Source of the DNA: Alistipes dispar
Lineage (GTDB): Bacteria > Bacteroidota > Bacteroidia > Bacteroidales > Rikenellaceae
Direction: 5' to 3'
Length of the DNA: 64,000 nucleotides
Assembly: GCF_006542685.1 (NCBI RefSeq)
Contig: NZ_AP019736.1
Coordinates: 62,001 to 126,000, forward strand
Shown here: positions 17,779 through 25,931 of the stretch, in pieces
Numbering within the stretch: position 1 is the stretch's first letter
How the letters are laid out: each line of letters starts with the position of its first letter
Notes under the pieces: model-generated
What the model was told of the DNA's origin: nothing
The model's input: only the letters and a program-made list of their open reading frames with translations
Database searches by the model: none
Translations under genes and position numbers: made by a program

Positions 17779-17933
17779 GGCGCATTACTGTATTGTTCCG
17801 ATGAATACAGTGTGTCCGTATCCTGAAGCTGGGAATGTCCCAGCCTCAGGGTACTGTACGTACACTGTAGGTTGAATACGATTCCTCGTGCAATATCCGG
17901 TTGCGCTACCGTCTTGTCGGTCTCATTCAGGCC
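17779..17933 (-). ncRNA. Array unit 1 (most distal from RT)
   Basis: Degenerate head GGCGCATTACTGTATTGTTC, then CGATG. Outer stem 17807-17813 with 17862-17868. Inner stem 17818-17834 with 17838-17854, closed by a 3-nt loop, with one A/C mismatch and one G.U pair. Tail GTTGAATAC follows. Confidence 0.72.
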
Positions 17934-18101
17934 GGCACATGGCTTTAACCGCTTGATACGTGCAGCTCTTTCCGCTGGCCCGTGACGCTCATCCGGGTGA
18001 TAGCCTGGATGGAGGAATTGGCCGCAGGTTATAGAGCTGCACCGTTGAAATCCTGACCTTGACCGACTTCCCCCGTGCTGGGCGTGGTTCTCGAATATGC
18101 C
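17934..18101 (-). ncRNA. Array unit 2
   Basis: Head GGCACATGGCTTTA. Perfect outer 10-bp stem 17960-17969 with 18033-18042 and apical 8-bp stem 17990-17997 with 18004-18011 (one G.U). Tail GTTGAAATCC. The hairpin is longer and more interrupted than in other units. Confidence 0.75.
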
Positions 18102-18270
18102 GGCACATGACTTTATGCTGTCGATGTCTCCCGTGCAGGAAGCCTTGTGGCGGCGTCGTATGACGTTAGGGATACGACGCCGCGACGGAGGCTTATCAGG
18201 ACACGGGACGTTGAATGCAATTCCCCGAACCACGTTTCTGTGCTGAAAGAAGGAAAGCTCTCATAATACC
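18102..18270 (-). ncRNA. Array unit 3
   Basis: Head GGCACATGACTTTA. Three stacked perfect stems: 18130-18135 with 18202-18207, 18140-18145 with 18189-18194, and a 12-bp apical stem 18150-18161 with 18172-18183 around a 10-nt loop. Tail CGTTGAATGCAATTCC. The clearest structure of the array. Confidence 0.8.
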
Positions 18271-18437
18271 GGCACATGGCTTTACGTTTCCGATGTTGCC
18301 CGCGTATGCGTCTTCTGCGGAGTCCGAAGGCGATGGTCAGTCGCCTTCAGACTCGGGAAGAAGATGTTTGGACGCGGGATATTCAAACCTATTCCTTGAA
18401 CTTTCCCGGTGTGCTCCGTGACAGACAACGGGCAGGC
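18271..18437 (-). ncRNA. Array unit 4
   Basis: Head GGCACATGGCTTTACG. Stems 18299-18305 with 18372-18378, 18311-18316 with 18359-18364, and 18320-18333 with 18341-18354 (one C/A mismatch) around a 7-nt loop. Tail is a variant (ATATTCAAACCTATTCC). Confidence 0.78.
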
Positions 18438-18584
18438 GGCACATGGCTTTATCTGTCAGATATTTACAGGTGTGAACCAGAGCTGGCTGGATTCACCGGT
18501 TGTTAGACCGGTGAATACGTGACGGTTCTGGTATGCAATGCCTGTAACATTGAATCCTGCCCCATGTCCGTCCGCCGTGTGCCC
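18438..18584 (-). ncRNA. Array unit 5 (nearest the RT)
   Basis: Head GGCACATGGCTTTA. Stems 18466-18470 with 18541-18545, 18476-18481 with 18527-18532, and a perfect 10-bp apical stem 18491-18500 with 18507-18516 around TGTTAG. Tail CATTGAATCC. A further head copy (GGCATATGGTCTACAG, 18585-18600) overlaps the end of the RT gene. Confidence 0.77.
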
Positions 18585-18594
18585 GGCATATGGT

Positions 18595-19857
18595 CTACAG
18601 CGAGGCTGCCAGTGTGTTGTAGGCCGCCCGGCTGGTCAGAAGGGCGTTGCGCATACAGCCGACAGTCAGGTAGCCCGGTATGTCCCGGCCTGTCTTGCCG
18701 CGGTTGGCCTTCACGTTGCGCCCCCGTCCCCGGACGATGCAGCCGTCCGGTCTGGTCCGGACATATCCCAGGCCGCCGATCTTGCACCTGCCCGTCTGAA
18801 CGGCTCTGAGGCAGTCCATGACAAACTTGTTCAGTTCGTCAAGGTCATTCTTCACGTTGCAGACCGGCAACACCTGTGTCGCCCAGCTGAACTCGCCCTT
18901 GTACAGGTAACGGTTCACGGCGTTCACGGCTTTTGCCAGTGTCGTGCCCCGGCAGCGGATTGTCCGCCGTTCGATCTCGTGTTGGAAGGTCTTGATGCGG
19001 GATGACGAGAGCGAGACCATGCCGCCCTTGATGCTGAAGCCTAAAAACTTGAACCAGGCATCGGCTGTCAGGTATTCCACTTTCTTGGGATTGAGCCTCA
19101 TGGATTTCTCTTCCAGACGCTTTTGGAGCGTGGCCATCGCCTTTTCGTAGTCCTCGCCGATAAAAAGCATGTCGTCGGAATACCGGACATAATAGCCGTT
19201 CATTTGTGACAGTTCCGCGTCCAGATCGTAGAGCAGCACATCCGCCAGCCAGCTTGCCACGGCGCAACCCTGTTTCAAGGACTGATACCTGCTTTGCAGC
19301 CGGTTGTCCCCGTCGAAATAGAGGTCGGAATGGTAATATTTCCTGAGTACGTCTATCAGGGCGGACTGTCCGTGTCTGGCCTCCACCTTGTCGAACGCCT
19401 CGTCGATGAACCGTATCGGAACACTGTCGAAGTATTTGGAAAGGTCGGACTTCCAGCCCGGACAGCCGCTCCCGGAGGCTTCTGACATCCGGCGGCTGGC
19501 CTCCGCAACCACTTTGCCGCACCCGATACCGGTCTGGTAGGACTTGCACGAGGGGTGCAGCATCTCCGGCATCAGTTCGAAGAGCAGGTCGTTGGCGATG
19601 CCCAGTACCACACGGTCCATCGGCTCGTTCACGTACACCGTGCGGAACTCACCGTTGTCCTTGGGTATCTGCGCCGTGTGGGGAGGGGAAATCTCGTATT
19701 TTCCCCGGCGCATGGCACCGGCCATTGCCAGCAGGGTACGTTCATCGGCCAGCCGGATAAGCTGGTCCTTGCGGATATCCTTGCCGACCCCTTTCTCGAT
19801 TGCCTTCGTCCACCGGCCGATGTCGAAGAACATCTGTAATATCTTGTCTTCATTCAT
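18595..19857 (-). CDS. Divergent reverse transcriptase, 420 aa, array-associated
   Basis: All RT palm/finger motifs are visible: fingers 'KDNGEFRTVYVNEP' (66-79), 'SYQTGIGCGKVV' (106-117), motif A 'DLSKYFDSV' with Asp138, motif B 'KQGCAVASWLADVLL' (195-209), motif C 'YSDD' (226-229, both Asp present), motif D 'MRLNPKKVEYL' (253-263) and motif E 'FKFLGFSIKG' (269-278). A C-terminal region of 140 residues (thumb plus a basic 'VRGRGRNVKANRGKTGR' tail) follows. There is no endonuclease, integrase, protease, Cas1 or nitrilase domain, so it is not a retrotransposon, a typical group II maturase or a CRISPR-RT. The ATG at 19857 overlaps the upstream stop by 8 nt (a TTG at 19866 is possible), leaving no room for an upstream retron RNA. 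The array lies directly downstream. Activity is expected from the intact catalytic triad; biological role unknown. Confidence 0.9.
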   Translation of the reverse strand: MNEDKILQMFFDIGRWTKAIEKGVGKDIRKDQLIRLADERTLLAMAGAMRRGKYEISPPHTAQIPKDNGEFRTVYVNEPMDRVVLGIANDLLFELMPEMLHPSCKSYQTGIGCGKVVAEASRRMSEASGSGCPGWKSDLSKYFDSVPIRFIDEAFDKVEARHGQSALIDVLRKYYHSDLYFDGDNRLQSRYQSLKQGCAVASWLADVLLYDLDAELSQMNGYYVRYSDDMLFIGEDYEKAMATLQKRLEEKSMRLNPKKVEYLTADAWFKFLGFSIKGGMVSLSSSRIKTFQHEIERRTIRCRGTTLAKAVNAVNRYLYKGEFSWATQVLPVCNVKNDLDELNKFVMDCLRAVQTGRCKIGGLGYVRTRPDGCIVRGRGRNVKANRGKTGRDIPGYLTVGCMRNALLTSRAAYNTLAASL

Positions 19858-20500
19858 GGCACTCAAAACTTTTTTGGGAAAGGATAAAATTCAGGATGTC
19901 CATGCCGGATTCTACGTCACATTCCTGCCCGTACTCCTCGCCCGTGTAGTAACTGTAACCCATGATGAAGATTTTCCCGTCTTTCCGGAGCGACGCGTTC
20001 GTGATGACCAGTTCCACGGGGTCACGGTCCACGACATGGAGATAGGTCGAGGATTGTTCGCCGTTGTCATCAAGGCTGCCGCCACACTCGGAAAGCAGCT
20101 CCACGGACAGGGCGTAACATCTTTCGTTCAGGGCTTTCTCCGCCACGTGATGGCTGTTCATCTCTTCCGTAAGTGTCCGGATGCGGTCACCGCGTCTCTG
20201 CTCGGGAACCGGTTCGAAAGCGGCTTCGAACATCCAGGCGGGCATCCATTCGCGGAAGACGGCAGGCCCCAACCGGCATATGCAGACTTCGTCGCTCTCT
20301 TTCTCCGCCTTCGGGATATCCACGCCCGAGGCTCGTGCTGCCGCCACGCTCATGCGCTCGAAACCGCCGAGGCAGGAAGGCGCAGATTTTAAACGGTAGG
20401 GACGGATGTTCCCCACGGGGACACCCATTGACATGAGTAGCATCCCCTTGAAAGTGTCGGCAACAGGAGTGCCTTGCCGTTTGTTCGTTCTTTTATTCAT
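19850..20500 (-). CDS. Hypothetical protein translationally coupled to the RT, 216 aa
   Basis: I use the ATG at 20500 (MNKRTNKRQGTPV); longer in-frame sequence overlaps the upstream gene. It has a basic N-terminus, then mixed alpha/beta with cysteines at 'EVCICRLG'. Its end overlaps the RT start by 8 nt, so the two proteins are probably made in a fixed ratio and may act together. No family recognised. Confidence 0.65.
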   Translation of the reverse strand: MNKRTNKRQGTPVADTFKGMLLMSMGVPVGNIRPYRLKSAPSCLGGFERMSVAAARASGVDIPKAEKESDEVCICRLGPAVFREWMPAWMFEAAFEPVPEQRRGDRIRTLTEEMNSHHVAEKALNERCYALSVELLSECGGSLDDNGEQSSTYLHVVDRDPVELVITNASLRKDGKIFIMGYSYYTGEEYGQECDVESGMDILNFILSQKSFECHE

Positions 20501-20535
20501 GTTTTTCTTGTTTTTTGTTCGTACATTATGGTTTC

Positions 20536-21177
20536 TCACGCGTCCTCCGCAAGGGCCACAAGCCGCTCTTCCGGCAGCAGGAACTCCTCGTCCGTGAAGT
20601 AATAACAGATTTTCCGGTCCACGGTCTCCGCCTCGTCCGATATGGGAACGCCGTCTTTTCCGACCAGCGCGTCTTGCAGGCCCGTTACAGAGACCAGGGT
20701 TTTGTATTCCCCGTCCGTTCCACGGAACAGGGTCAGTTCCCGGGCGAAATATTCCTTGTCGTCCCACGTGACGATCTCAAACATTTCCGCCGTTTCCGGA
20801 AACAGGCGGCACAGGACCGGAAACAGTTTGCAGGCCTTGCTCCGGAGCATCAGGAAGACACATTCCATCAGGCACAGTCCGGTTTCTTTGAGCATGGGCA
20901 GCAATACGTCCGTGCCTGCTCCGTTCGCCTCTGCCACTATCAGGGCTTTCCAGTATCCTTCCTGGAATGAGTCCGTCCAGGGGATGAGTTCGGCGGCCCT
21001 GACGGAATAGGAAACCGCGATTTCTTCCGGGTTGTCCTCGTCCGTGGGGATCAGTTCTATTCTCGTGTCATCTTCGGCAGGCTCCTTTACCGGCAGGCAG
21101 ACCTTCATTTTCCGGAACGTGTCCCCGTCCGCCCAGTTGACAAAACCGCCGAATCTTATAAAATCATATCTGCTCAT
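20536..21177 (-). CDS. Hypothetical protein, 213 aa
   Basis: MSRYDFIRFGGFVNW..., with a central helix containing three cysteines (CLMECVFLMLRSKACKLF), moderately hydrophobic but too short and charged to be a convincing membrane span. The C-terminus is acidic. It lies 35 nt upstream of the RT-coupled gene. No family recognised. Confidence 0.65.
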   Translation of the reverse strand: MSRYDFIRFGGFVNWADGDTFRKMKVCLPVKEPAEDDTRIELIPTDEDNPEEIAVSYSVRAAELIPWTDSFQEGYWKALIVAEANGAGTDVLLPMLKETGLCLMECVFLMLRSKACKLFPVLCRLFPETAEMFEIVTWDDKEYFARELTLFRGTDGEYKTLVSVTGLQDALVGKDGVPISDEAETVDRKICYYFTDEEFLLPEERLVALAEDA

Positions 21178-21204
21178 TTGTCATTATTGTTTTCGTTGTT
21201 TACT

Positions 21205-21426
21205 TTACAGTTCTTCCGGCTCTCCATCGTTGATACTCCGGTAGAAACGGTCTCCGTCCGCCCATTTCCTGGCGGCGACAGCCAGCTCGAACGCCTCTTC
21301 TATGGAAAGGCCGTCGGCGGGAAGGGCGGCAAGGAGTTCTCCCATGCATACGTCGTTTCCATGATATTCGGCCTTTATACGGTCAAGCGTGACCTTGTTA
21401 CCGGTTTGTTGCATTTCATTTTCCAT
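21205..21426 (-). CDS. Small hypothetical protein, 73 aa
   Basis: A short acidic, helical protein (MENEMQQTGNKVTLDRIK...) placed 12 nt after its upstream neighbour. No recognised domain. Confidence 0.58.
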   Translation of the reverse strand: MENEMQQTGNKVTLDRIKAEYHGNDVCMGELLAALPADGLSIEEAFELAVAARKWADGDRFYRSINDGEPEEL

Positions 21427-21438
21427 CTTTTCTTTGTT

Positions 21439-21777
21439 TTATTGTTCATCTTTCCAAATGCAGGCATTATAAGAGCAGCCTTCGCCATCCGTATATACGC
21501 CATGTTTCACGACGGCTTCTGAAAAATCACTGACTTGCTCGTTGTAAAGCCGGATGACGGTTTTCTTCCCGAGGCTTTTTACATAATCCTCTGCGTAGCG
21601 TCCGAACTCTCCGGTGGCAGGATTGTAGAAATCGTACCTTGCACTTCCATAGACAAGGCAGCTGTTGATCATCTCCCTGCATGCAAGTTCCTTTTCCTGC
21701 CGGCGTTGCCTTGCATTTTTGGGTTCCCAAAAACCGGGAAGCGCTCTTTTGGCTGTTTCAATCTGTTTTCCTGTCAT
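21439..21777 (-). CDS. Hypothetical protein, 112 aa
   Basis: I use the ATG at 21777 (MTGKQIETAKRALPG), two nucleotides beyond the stop of the upstream gene. The N-terminal half is basic and helical, the C-terminal half beta-rich. Function unknown. Confidence 0.62.
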   Translation of the reverse strand: MTGKQIETAKRALPGFWEPKNARQRRQEKELACREMINSCLVYGSARYDFYNPATGEFGRYAEDYVKSLGKKTVIRLYNEQVSDFSEAVVKHGVYTDGEGCSYNACIWKDEQ

Positions 21778-21779
21778 GT

Positions 21780-22103
21780 TCAAAAAAGTTCTGTTTTCCA
21801 AAATCCGTAATCGGACCCGTCGCCGGGATGAGCACCGAAATAGTGCCCCTCCGGGGAGTGGCTGTCGAGCGTGTCGAACAGCGATTCCAGCAGTCCGGCC
21901 GCCTCGTCGCTGTTCCACCATTCAGCATCCTTGTCCTCTTTGGCATGGGCGGGGACGGCATCCATCACCTGCACGTACTCCGGCGTGTCACGGACAACAT
22001 CCATGAATGCCGGAATCAGGTCCTGCGTGCGCATCGTGCCGTGGGAGATGCTCTCTCCCGGTACGGCATGGATGCGGTTTTGTGTCCTCTCGTCTATGAA
22101 CAT
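21780..22103 (-). CDS. Hypothetical acidic protein, 107 aa
   Basis: The ATG at 22103 (MFIDERTQNRIHAVP) begins just after the upstream stop (22109). Acidic, with a W/D-rich centre. No family recognised. Confidence 0.6.
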   Translation of the reverse strand: MFIDERTQNRIHAVPGESISHGTMRTQDLIPAFMDVVRDTPEYVQVMDAVPAHAKEDKDAEWWNSDEAAGLLESLFDTLDSHSPEGHYFGAHPGDGSDYGFWKTELF

Positions 22104-22108
22104 GGCGT

Positions 22109-22588
22109 TTAGATAAAGGGCAGACGGGTATCTTCCAGCATGGAGGCCAGCGTTTGACACATCTCGTATGAAGCACGGTTGCGGTCGTCAATGCAGCGTG
22201 GATCACGCCCTGCCATAGCGGTAATGGAAGCCTTCACCGTCCTGAAAAAGGTTTGTTCCAGTGTCTTGTGGAAATAAGGAAGCGCCTGGGCGAAACGTTC
22301 GGGCTTGAAGCCGAAATCGTTCATGGCGTATTCCAATTGCTTGGCCGCCTTGTACTCGCGGCTGTTCTCCAGGCTTTCCGGAATATCGCCGAACTGTGCG
22401 GCCCGGAGCTGGCGTTCCAGTTCGATGACCGCCACCGAAAGCAACAGCTTGATGGCTTCCGGGTTGCCGATACCGTGTTTCTGCCCGTCAGCGGTATGGA
22501 ACTCGATCAGGTTTACACTGCCATTCTCTTGTAATTCTTCGTAGCGCGCGAGGGTTTCGCTGAGCGCTTTTGCTTTCTCTTTATCCAT
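22109..22588 (-). CDS. Hypothetical helical protein, 159 aa
   Basis: I use the ATG at 22588 (MDKEKAKALSETLARY). Almost entirely predicted alpha-helical, with several amphipathic helices, ending 'CQTLASMLEDTRLPFI'. No cysteine pairs or catalytic motifs. It is 4 nt downstream of the DUF3846 gene. Confidence 0.64.
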   Translation of the reverse strand: MDKEKAKALSETLARYEELQENGSVNLIEFHTADGQKHGIGNPEAIKLLLSVAVIELERQLRAAQFGDIPESLENSREYKAAKQLEYAMNDFGFKPERFAQALPYFHKTLEQTFFRTVKASITAMAGRDPRCIDDRNRASYEMCQTLASMLEDTRLPFI

Positions 22589-22592
22589 AATT

Positions 22593-22868
22593 TTATCTGA
22601 TTTGATTGTTATTGCACACAAGTACGTCCCCGACGATGAAGTCTTTCGACGCCGGGTGATGAGCACGGAATATCCTGCTCGCTTCAAGATTGAGGGACAG
22701 GGGGATAAGTTTGCCTTCCTCGTTGACGACCATTGTCGTGTTCCCGTCCAGTTCCACCAGTTCGATGTAACCGCCGACAATCGCCTGCATCTCCTTCAGC
22801 GTGAAGTCTGAACCGTTGGCAGGCTGCACGGGTTGGCGTGTTCCGTCCGTTTTGATGATTTCTGTCAT
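22593..22868 (-). CDS. DUF3846-type protein, 91 aa
   Basis: Residues 25-85 read 'QAIVGGYIELVELDGN...MVVNEEGKLIPLSLN...IVGDVLVC', the usual core of DUF3846, a short domain common on phages, plasmids and conjugative elements. The family's biochemical role is unknown. It overlaps its upstream neighbour by 4 nt. Confidence 0.75.
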   Translation of the reverse strand: MTEIIKTDGTRQPVQPANGSDFTLKEMQAIVGGYIELVELDGNTTMVVNEEGKLIPLSLNLEASRIFRAHHPASKDFIVGDVLVCNNNQIR

Positions 22869-23113
22869 TGTCGTTCAGGATTATGTTCTTTGCAGAGTTC
22901 GATATGATATTTTCTTTCGGCAAGGAGCCGTTTGTATTTTTCCGGGCTTTCCTCCTTACGCACCGTCGTAGGATTCCCACAGGCAAAGTGTTCCACCATC
23001 ACGCAGCCGCAGGAGTGTGTGATCTTGATGGAAGTACTGAGGTTTTCTATCTTTGCGCCCTCCTTGGGCACGGCATCACTTTCGATGATGCGCAATTTGT
23101 CGAGTGTATCCAT
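22865..23113 (-). CDS. Small hypothetical protein, 82 aa
   Basis: The ATG at 23113 (MDTLDKLRIIESD) is 2 nt after the upstream stop. A central 'HSCGCVMVEHFACG' segment could hold a metal; the basic C-terminal helix ends 'CKEHNPERQ'. No family recognised. Confidence 0.6.
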   Translation of the reverse strand: MDTLDKLRIIESDAVPKEGAKIENLSTSIKITHSCGCVMVEHFACGNPTTVRKEESPEKYKRLLAERKYHIELCKEHNPERQ

Positions 23114-23115
23114 GA

Positions 23116-24006
23116 TTATTCTCCCTGCTTTTCCCTGTGCCACGCGTGATACCGCTTCACGGTACGCAGCTGGTTAATGATATGGCTGAAAAGCTCGCGT
23201 GAATAGATGCGGTAATGGAACACGGCCGAATACTCGCATACATTGCCGTGAAAGTCCACGTGGGAGCGGTCATCCGCGAAGTCGAACAACTCGCCCTGGA
23301 TTTCCAGCGTGTATTTGTTTTGCTGCAGCCAGTCGAAAAACTCGAAAATGTCCTTCTTTTGGGAGTAGAAAGTGCAGTATTCGTAGCGGTTTCCGCGCAG
23401 GTTCCGCAGCAATGCCGCCATCTCGTCCCGTTCCCGGCGGTCGTCAAATTCGGATCCCGTCCGCGTGGCGAGGTTCTTCAAAAAATACATTTTACCCCCA
23501 TACCTGAAATGGTACGGTATGTAAGTGACCGTTTTTTTGTACCAACTGACATATTTGACAAAGGACGCTTCCTTGACGATGGCGGGACGGCGGTCCGCCT
23601 TCTCCATATGTTCCCGTATCTGACGGGAGATTCCCGCATTGGAAAGGCGTATGGAGCGTTCAGCTTGGAAGAACCGCCCCCGCGAGCGGAAGCAGAACGG
23701 ATACAGGTCGCCGTAATAAGGTTCCCCGACAAAGAACCAGCCGCTTCCCATGCGTGCCGGCGGCAGGCATTCGAAAAGCTCATAGTAGCGTTCTTCCGTG
23801 ATTTCCTGGAAAGGCCGGCTGAGTGCCAGGGTATAACGTTTCGCAAGCAGGGATATGCGTCCCGGTGACACGGCGACCAAGTGTGGGTTCTTCTCCCTTT
23901 CGCGCAGTTCTTCCAGTGTCTCGCCGCCGTAATCGCTGTGCCGGTCATCCGACATTGACGTGAAGCATGCCCCGTCGAAATAGCGTGAATCGATGATGTA
24001 TCTCAT
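23116..24006 (-). CDS. Hypothetical protein, 296 aa
   Basis: I prefer the ATG at 24006 (MRYIIDSRYFDGACF) over a GTG two codons upstream. Rich in Y/F/R, with the charged stretch 'FDDRRERDEMAALLRNLRGNRYEY' after residue 190. No catalytic motif recognised. It lies 10 nt downstream of the 365-aa gene. Confidence 0.66.
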   Translation of the reverse strand: MRYIIDSRYFDGACFTSMSDDRHSDYGGETLEELREREKNPHLVAVSPGRISLLAKRYTLALSRPFQEITEERYYELFECLPPARMGSGWFFVGEPYYGDLYPFCFRSRGRFFQAERSIRLSNAGISRQIREHMEKADRRPAIVKEASFVKYVSWYKKTVTYIPYHFRYGGKMYFLKNLATRTGSEFDDRRERDEMAALLRNLRGNRYEYCTFYSQKKDIFEFFDWLQQNKYTLEIQGELFDFADDRSHVDFHGNVCEYSAVFHYRIYSRELFSHIINQLRTVKRYHAWHREKQGE

Positions 24007-24016
24007 GGGCACTGGA

Positions 24017-25114
24017 TTAAATGGTTATCTTCAACACCTGACCGGCGGCATATTCGGCATTGCGGGTGAGCTGGCGCTGCCATGCCTGGTTGCGTGGCGC
24101 CCACTTGAAAGCGTTACGCTTCAAGGTCGTACGCATATCGGTATCGGGTATTTTGTCGAAGAGGATTTGCAGGCGGTCTTCTTCGAAGTTGTAGACCACC
24201 TTGCCGCCATCGAACGGAATCTCACGATTTTCACGGCTTGCCCGTTCCTGCTGCTTTTCCCGCACCTTGCGGACGAGTTCGGGATACTTGAAGATTGAAT
24301 GGCGTGCCGTGACGACAGGTTTCTTGACTTTGTCGTTCCACTCTCGCAGACGAGCGACGGCACGGTCGATGATTTCCACGTTGCCATGGTTGACATAGGT
24401 GGAGAGTCGCCCGGCGAGGTTGCTGACGAAGAGAGCCTGGCTATAGCCTCGTGCCGTACCCGTATCGATACCGTGAATGGTCGAGGCGGCATCGTCGATA
24501 AAGGCTTTGACCTTCTGCCACTCCTCCTCGAGACGCTGTTCTTCGGGCTTGGCCGCTTCGGTAGCCTTGCGAATCGCTTCGAGTGCACGTTCTCGCCATT
24601 CCCGGAACGCCGTGACGCTCTTGGCGTGGCTGTTGCAGGCCTTTTCGTTGCGGCCCGTGTTGAAGCGTGCAGGTCCCGTAATCATCGCGCTGGCACAACG
24701 GCTGTTGGCGGCGATCATGGCAGAAAAATAGCGTTTGTAGTTTTCCATGTAACGTTCCCGCTGCCCCTCGGGCATCGACTGCAAATCCCCGTGCAGTTCC
24801 TTTTCGTGCGAGGCGATGTCTGACTCACCCCGCTCGTCGGGTGAGAAGGAGGTGAGGTTGTAGGAGCTGCACGCCTGCTTGAAATATTCTTCCAGATAGC
24901 CCGGGTGCGCCACTTCCACAACTTCCCAGTCCTTGAAGTCCGCTGGGGCGAGGATTTCTTCCCTGCCCGGATTCCCTACAAGATGGGAATAGCTGCAATA
25001 CCCGTGTCTCTTTCCCCTGAAAAGAAACGCTACCGGTTCGCTTTCCGGGGCATCCACACGCCGCACCATGGTCACACGATGGGCATTTTCCTTTGTCAAT
25101 AATGTTGTTTCCAT
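24017..25114 (-). CDS. Hypothetical phage/plasmid protein, 365 aa
   Basis: The N-terminal part is unknown; the centre is a long charged helical region (residues 160-230). The C-terminal 100 residues contain 'KVVYNFEEDRLQILFDKIP' and 'LKRNAFKWAPRNQAWQRQLT', a signature I associate with phage and plasmid proteins found near methylases and helicases in Bacteroides mobile DNA. The exact family is not certain. No enzyme motif is evident. Confidence 0.7.
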   Translation of the reverse strand: METTLLTKENAHRVTMVRRVDAPESEPVAFLFRGKRHGYCSYSHLVGNPGREEILAPADFKDWEVVEVAHPGYLEEYFKQACSSYNLTSFSPDERGESDIASHEKELHGDLQSMPEGQRERYMENYKRYFSAMIAANSRCASAMITGPARFNTGRNEKACNSHAKSVTAFREWRERALEAIRKATEAAKPEEQRLEEEWQKVKAFIDDAASTIHGIDTGTARGYSQALFVSNLAGRLSTYVNHGNVEIIDRAVARLREWNDKVKKPVVTARHSIFKYPELVRKVREKQQERASRENREIPFDGGKVVYNFEEDRLQILFDKIPDTDMRTTLKRNAFKWAPRNQAWQRQLTRNAEYAAGQVLKITI

Positions 25115-25154
25115 ACCTTTCTTCTTGATTTCGTTATTTGATTGTTTCCGATTT

Positions 25155-25682
25155 TTATTGTTGCTTCATCCGGGCGGCATGGTCCATTACAGAGGCGAAC
25201 CCCACCTCGATACCTATCTGGTATCCGCCCTTGATGGTCGATTCCAGCTCCGCCTCGCTTTCGATCAGGGATTCCGAATCATCGGCATAAAGCCTGTACA
25301 GGGAGAATACGTCTGCCTCCCATAGCTTCCGGGCATTTTCCGCCGATACAAGCAGCCACACGAAACCGTCCTCACGGGTTACCTTGACGGCGGCTTCGCT
25401 ATGGCTCAGAGTCCGCCACTCCTTGATGTCCAGTGCCACCCTCCACACGATATACATCAGCGCATCGTGGCGGCTTTTAATATCAGGGGAATCGCACAGG
25501 CGGCTGGCCACATCTTTGAGTGTCCGGAAAGAGTCCGCCATGAACTGCTCCACGACATACGGCTTTTCGGCAATGGCGGAACAGGCATCGTCCGCCCTGC
25601 CTGATTCCGGCACGGCCTGAATATCCTCCTCTTCAAGGAAGATTTCACGGTGCAGGTAGTCCAAGTAGTAATATGATTTCAT
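25155..25682 (-). CDS. Hypothetical protein, 175 aa
   Basis: MKSYYYLDYLHREIF..., helical in the middle, acidic near the C-terminus (YADDSESLIESEAELE). Separated by 40 nt from the next gene. No family recognised. Confidence 0.63.
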   Translation of the reverse strand: MKSYYYLDYLHREIFLEEEDIQAVPESGRADDACSAIAEKPYVVEQFMADSFRTLKDVASRLCDSPDIKSRHDALMYIVWRVALDIKEWRTLSHSEAAVKVTREDGFVWLLVSAENARKLWEADVFSLYRLYADDSESLIESEAELESTIKGGYQIGIEVGFASVMDHAARMKQQ

Positions 25683-25687
25683 TCCGC

Positions 25688-25927
25688 TTATTCTTTGGGG
25701 GTGAAAGTGATTCTCGTGTGCCCGTCATAACCGAAGGACGGTTTCAGGCCGAAGGCTTCGGCATCACTGCTGATGCAGCAGATGTCCCAAATCTCCAACC
25801 CTCCGGCGCAGGTTATGACGGTATTGTTTTCAGATATTTGCGGCGACTTGTCTTTCAATGCAGCCCCGCCGCAGATACCGCGTAGAATAACACCACGCTG
25901 ATGGGTGGTGAGTCCTTTCGTTTCCAT
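25688..25927 (-). CDS. Small hypothetical protein, 79 aa
   Basis: METKGLTTHQRGVILRGIC..., with three cysteines and beta-rich content. It sits 5 nt from its downstream neighbour and 4 nt from its upstream one. Function unknown. Confidence 0.57.
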   Translation of the reverse strand: METKGLTTHQRGVILRGICGGAALKDKSPQISENNTVITCAGGLEIWDICCISSDAEAFGLKPSFGYDGHTRITFTPKE

Positions 25928-25931
25928 AGAC

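Larger units (their letters stand above)
17779..18600 (-). repeat. Tandem array of structured RNA units downstream of the reverse transcriptase
   Basis: Heads start (+ strand) at 17779, 17934, 18102, 18271, 18438 and 18585, so unit lengths are 155, 168, 169, 167 and 147. Each unit has a conserved head (consensus GGCACATGGCTTTA, then about 6 nt, then GAT[GA]), a hairpin of 10-25 bp whose sequence is unique per unit, a tail around TTGAATNC, and a looser 40-50 nt linker. The stop codon of the RT (18595-18597) lies inside the sixth head. Lengths are not multiples of three and no frame is shared, so the array is non-coding. Orientation is taken from the RT gene. No protein gene is supported in this 820-nt stretch. 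Confidence 0.87.

Noticed and set aside
16113..17804. 563-codon plus-strand frame
   Set aside because: Runs antisense through two operonic genes; no domain; shadow frame.
17769..18233. 154-codon reading frame on the minus strand across the array
   Set aside because: It repeats phrases such as RGI.FN only because the DNA repeats; unit lengths of 155, 167 and 169 break the frame, and it covers only part of the array.
17779..18600. CRISPR array
   Set aside because: Conserved heads are only about 14-25 nt, imperfect, and spaced about 165 nt apart; the intervening sequence folds into hairpins, and no cas genes are near.
17779..18600. DGR template/variable repeat
   Set aside because: No near-identical repeat pair with A-specific differences and no lectin-like or other target gene beside it.
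18595..19857. Group II intron maturase
   Set aside because: No X/D/En layout and no domain V/VI-like RNA ends; the gene overlaps its upstream neighbour, so it is not inside an intron.
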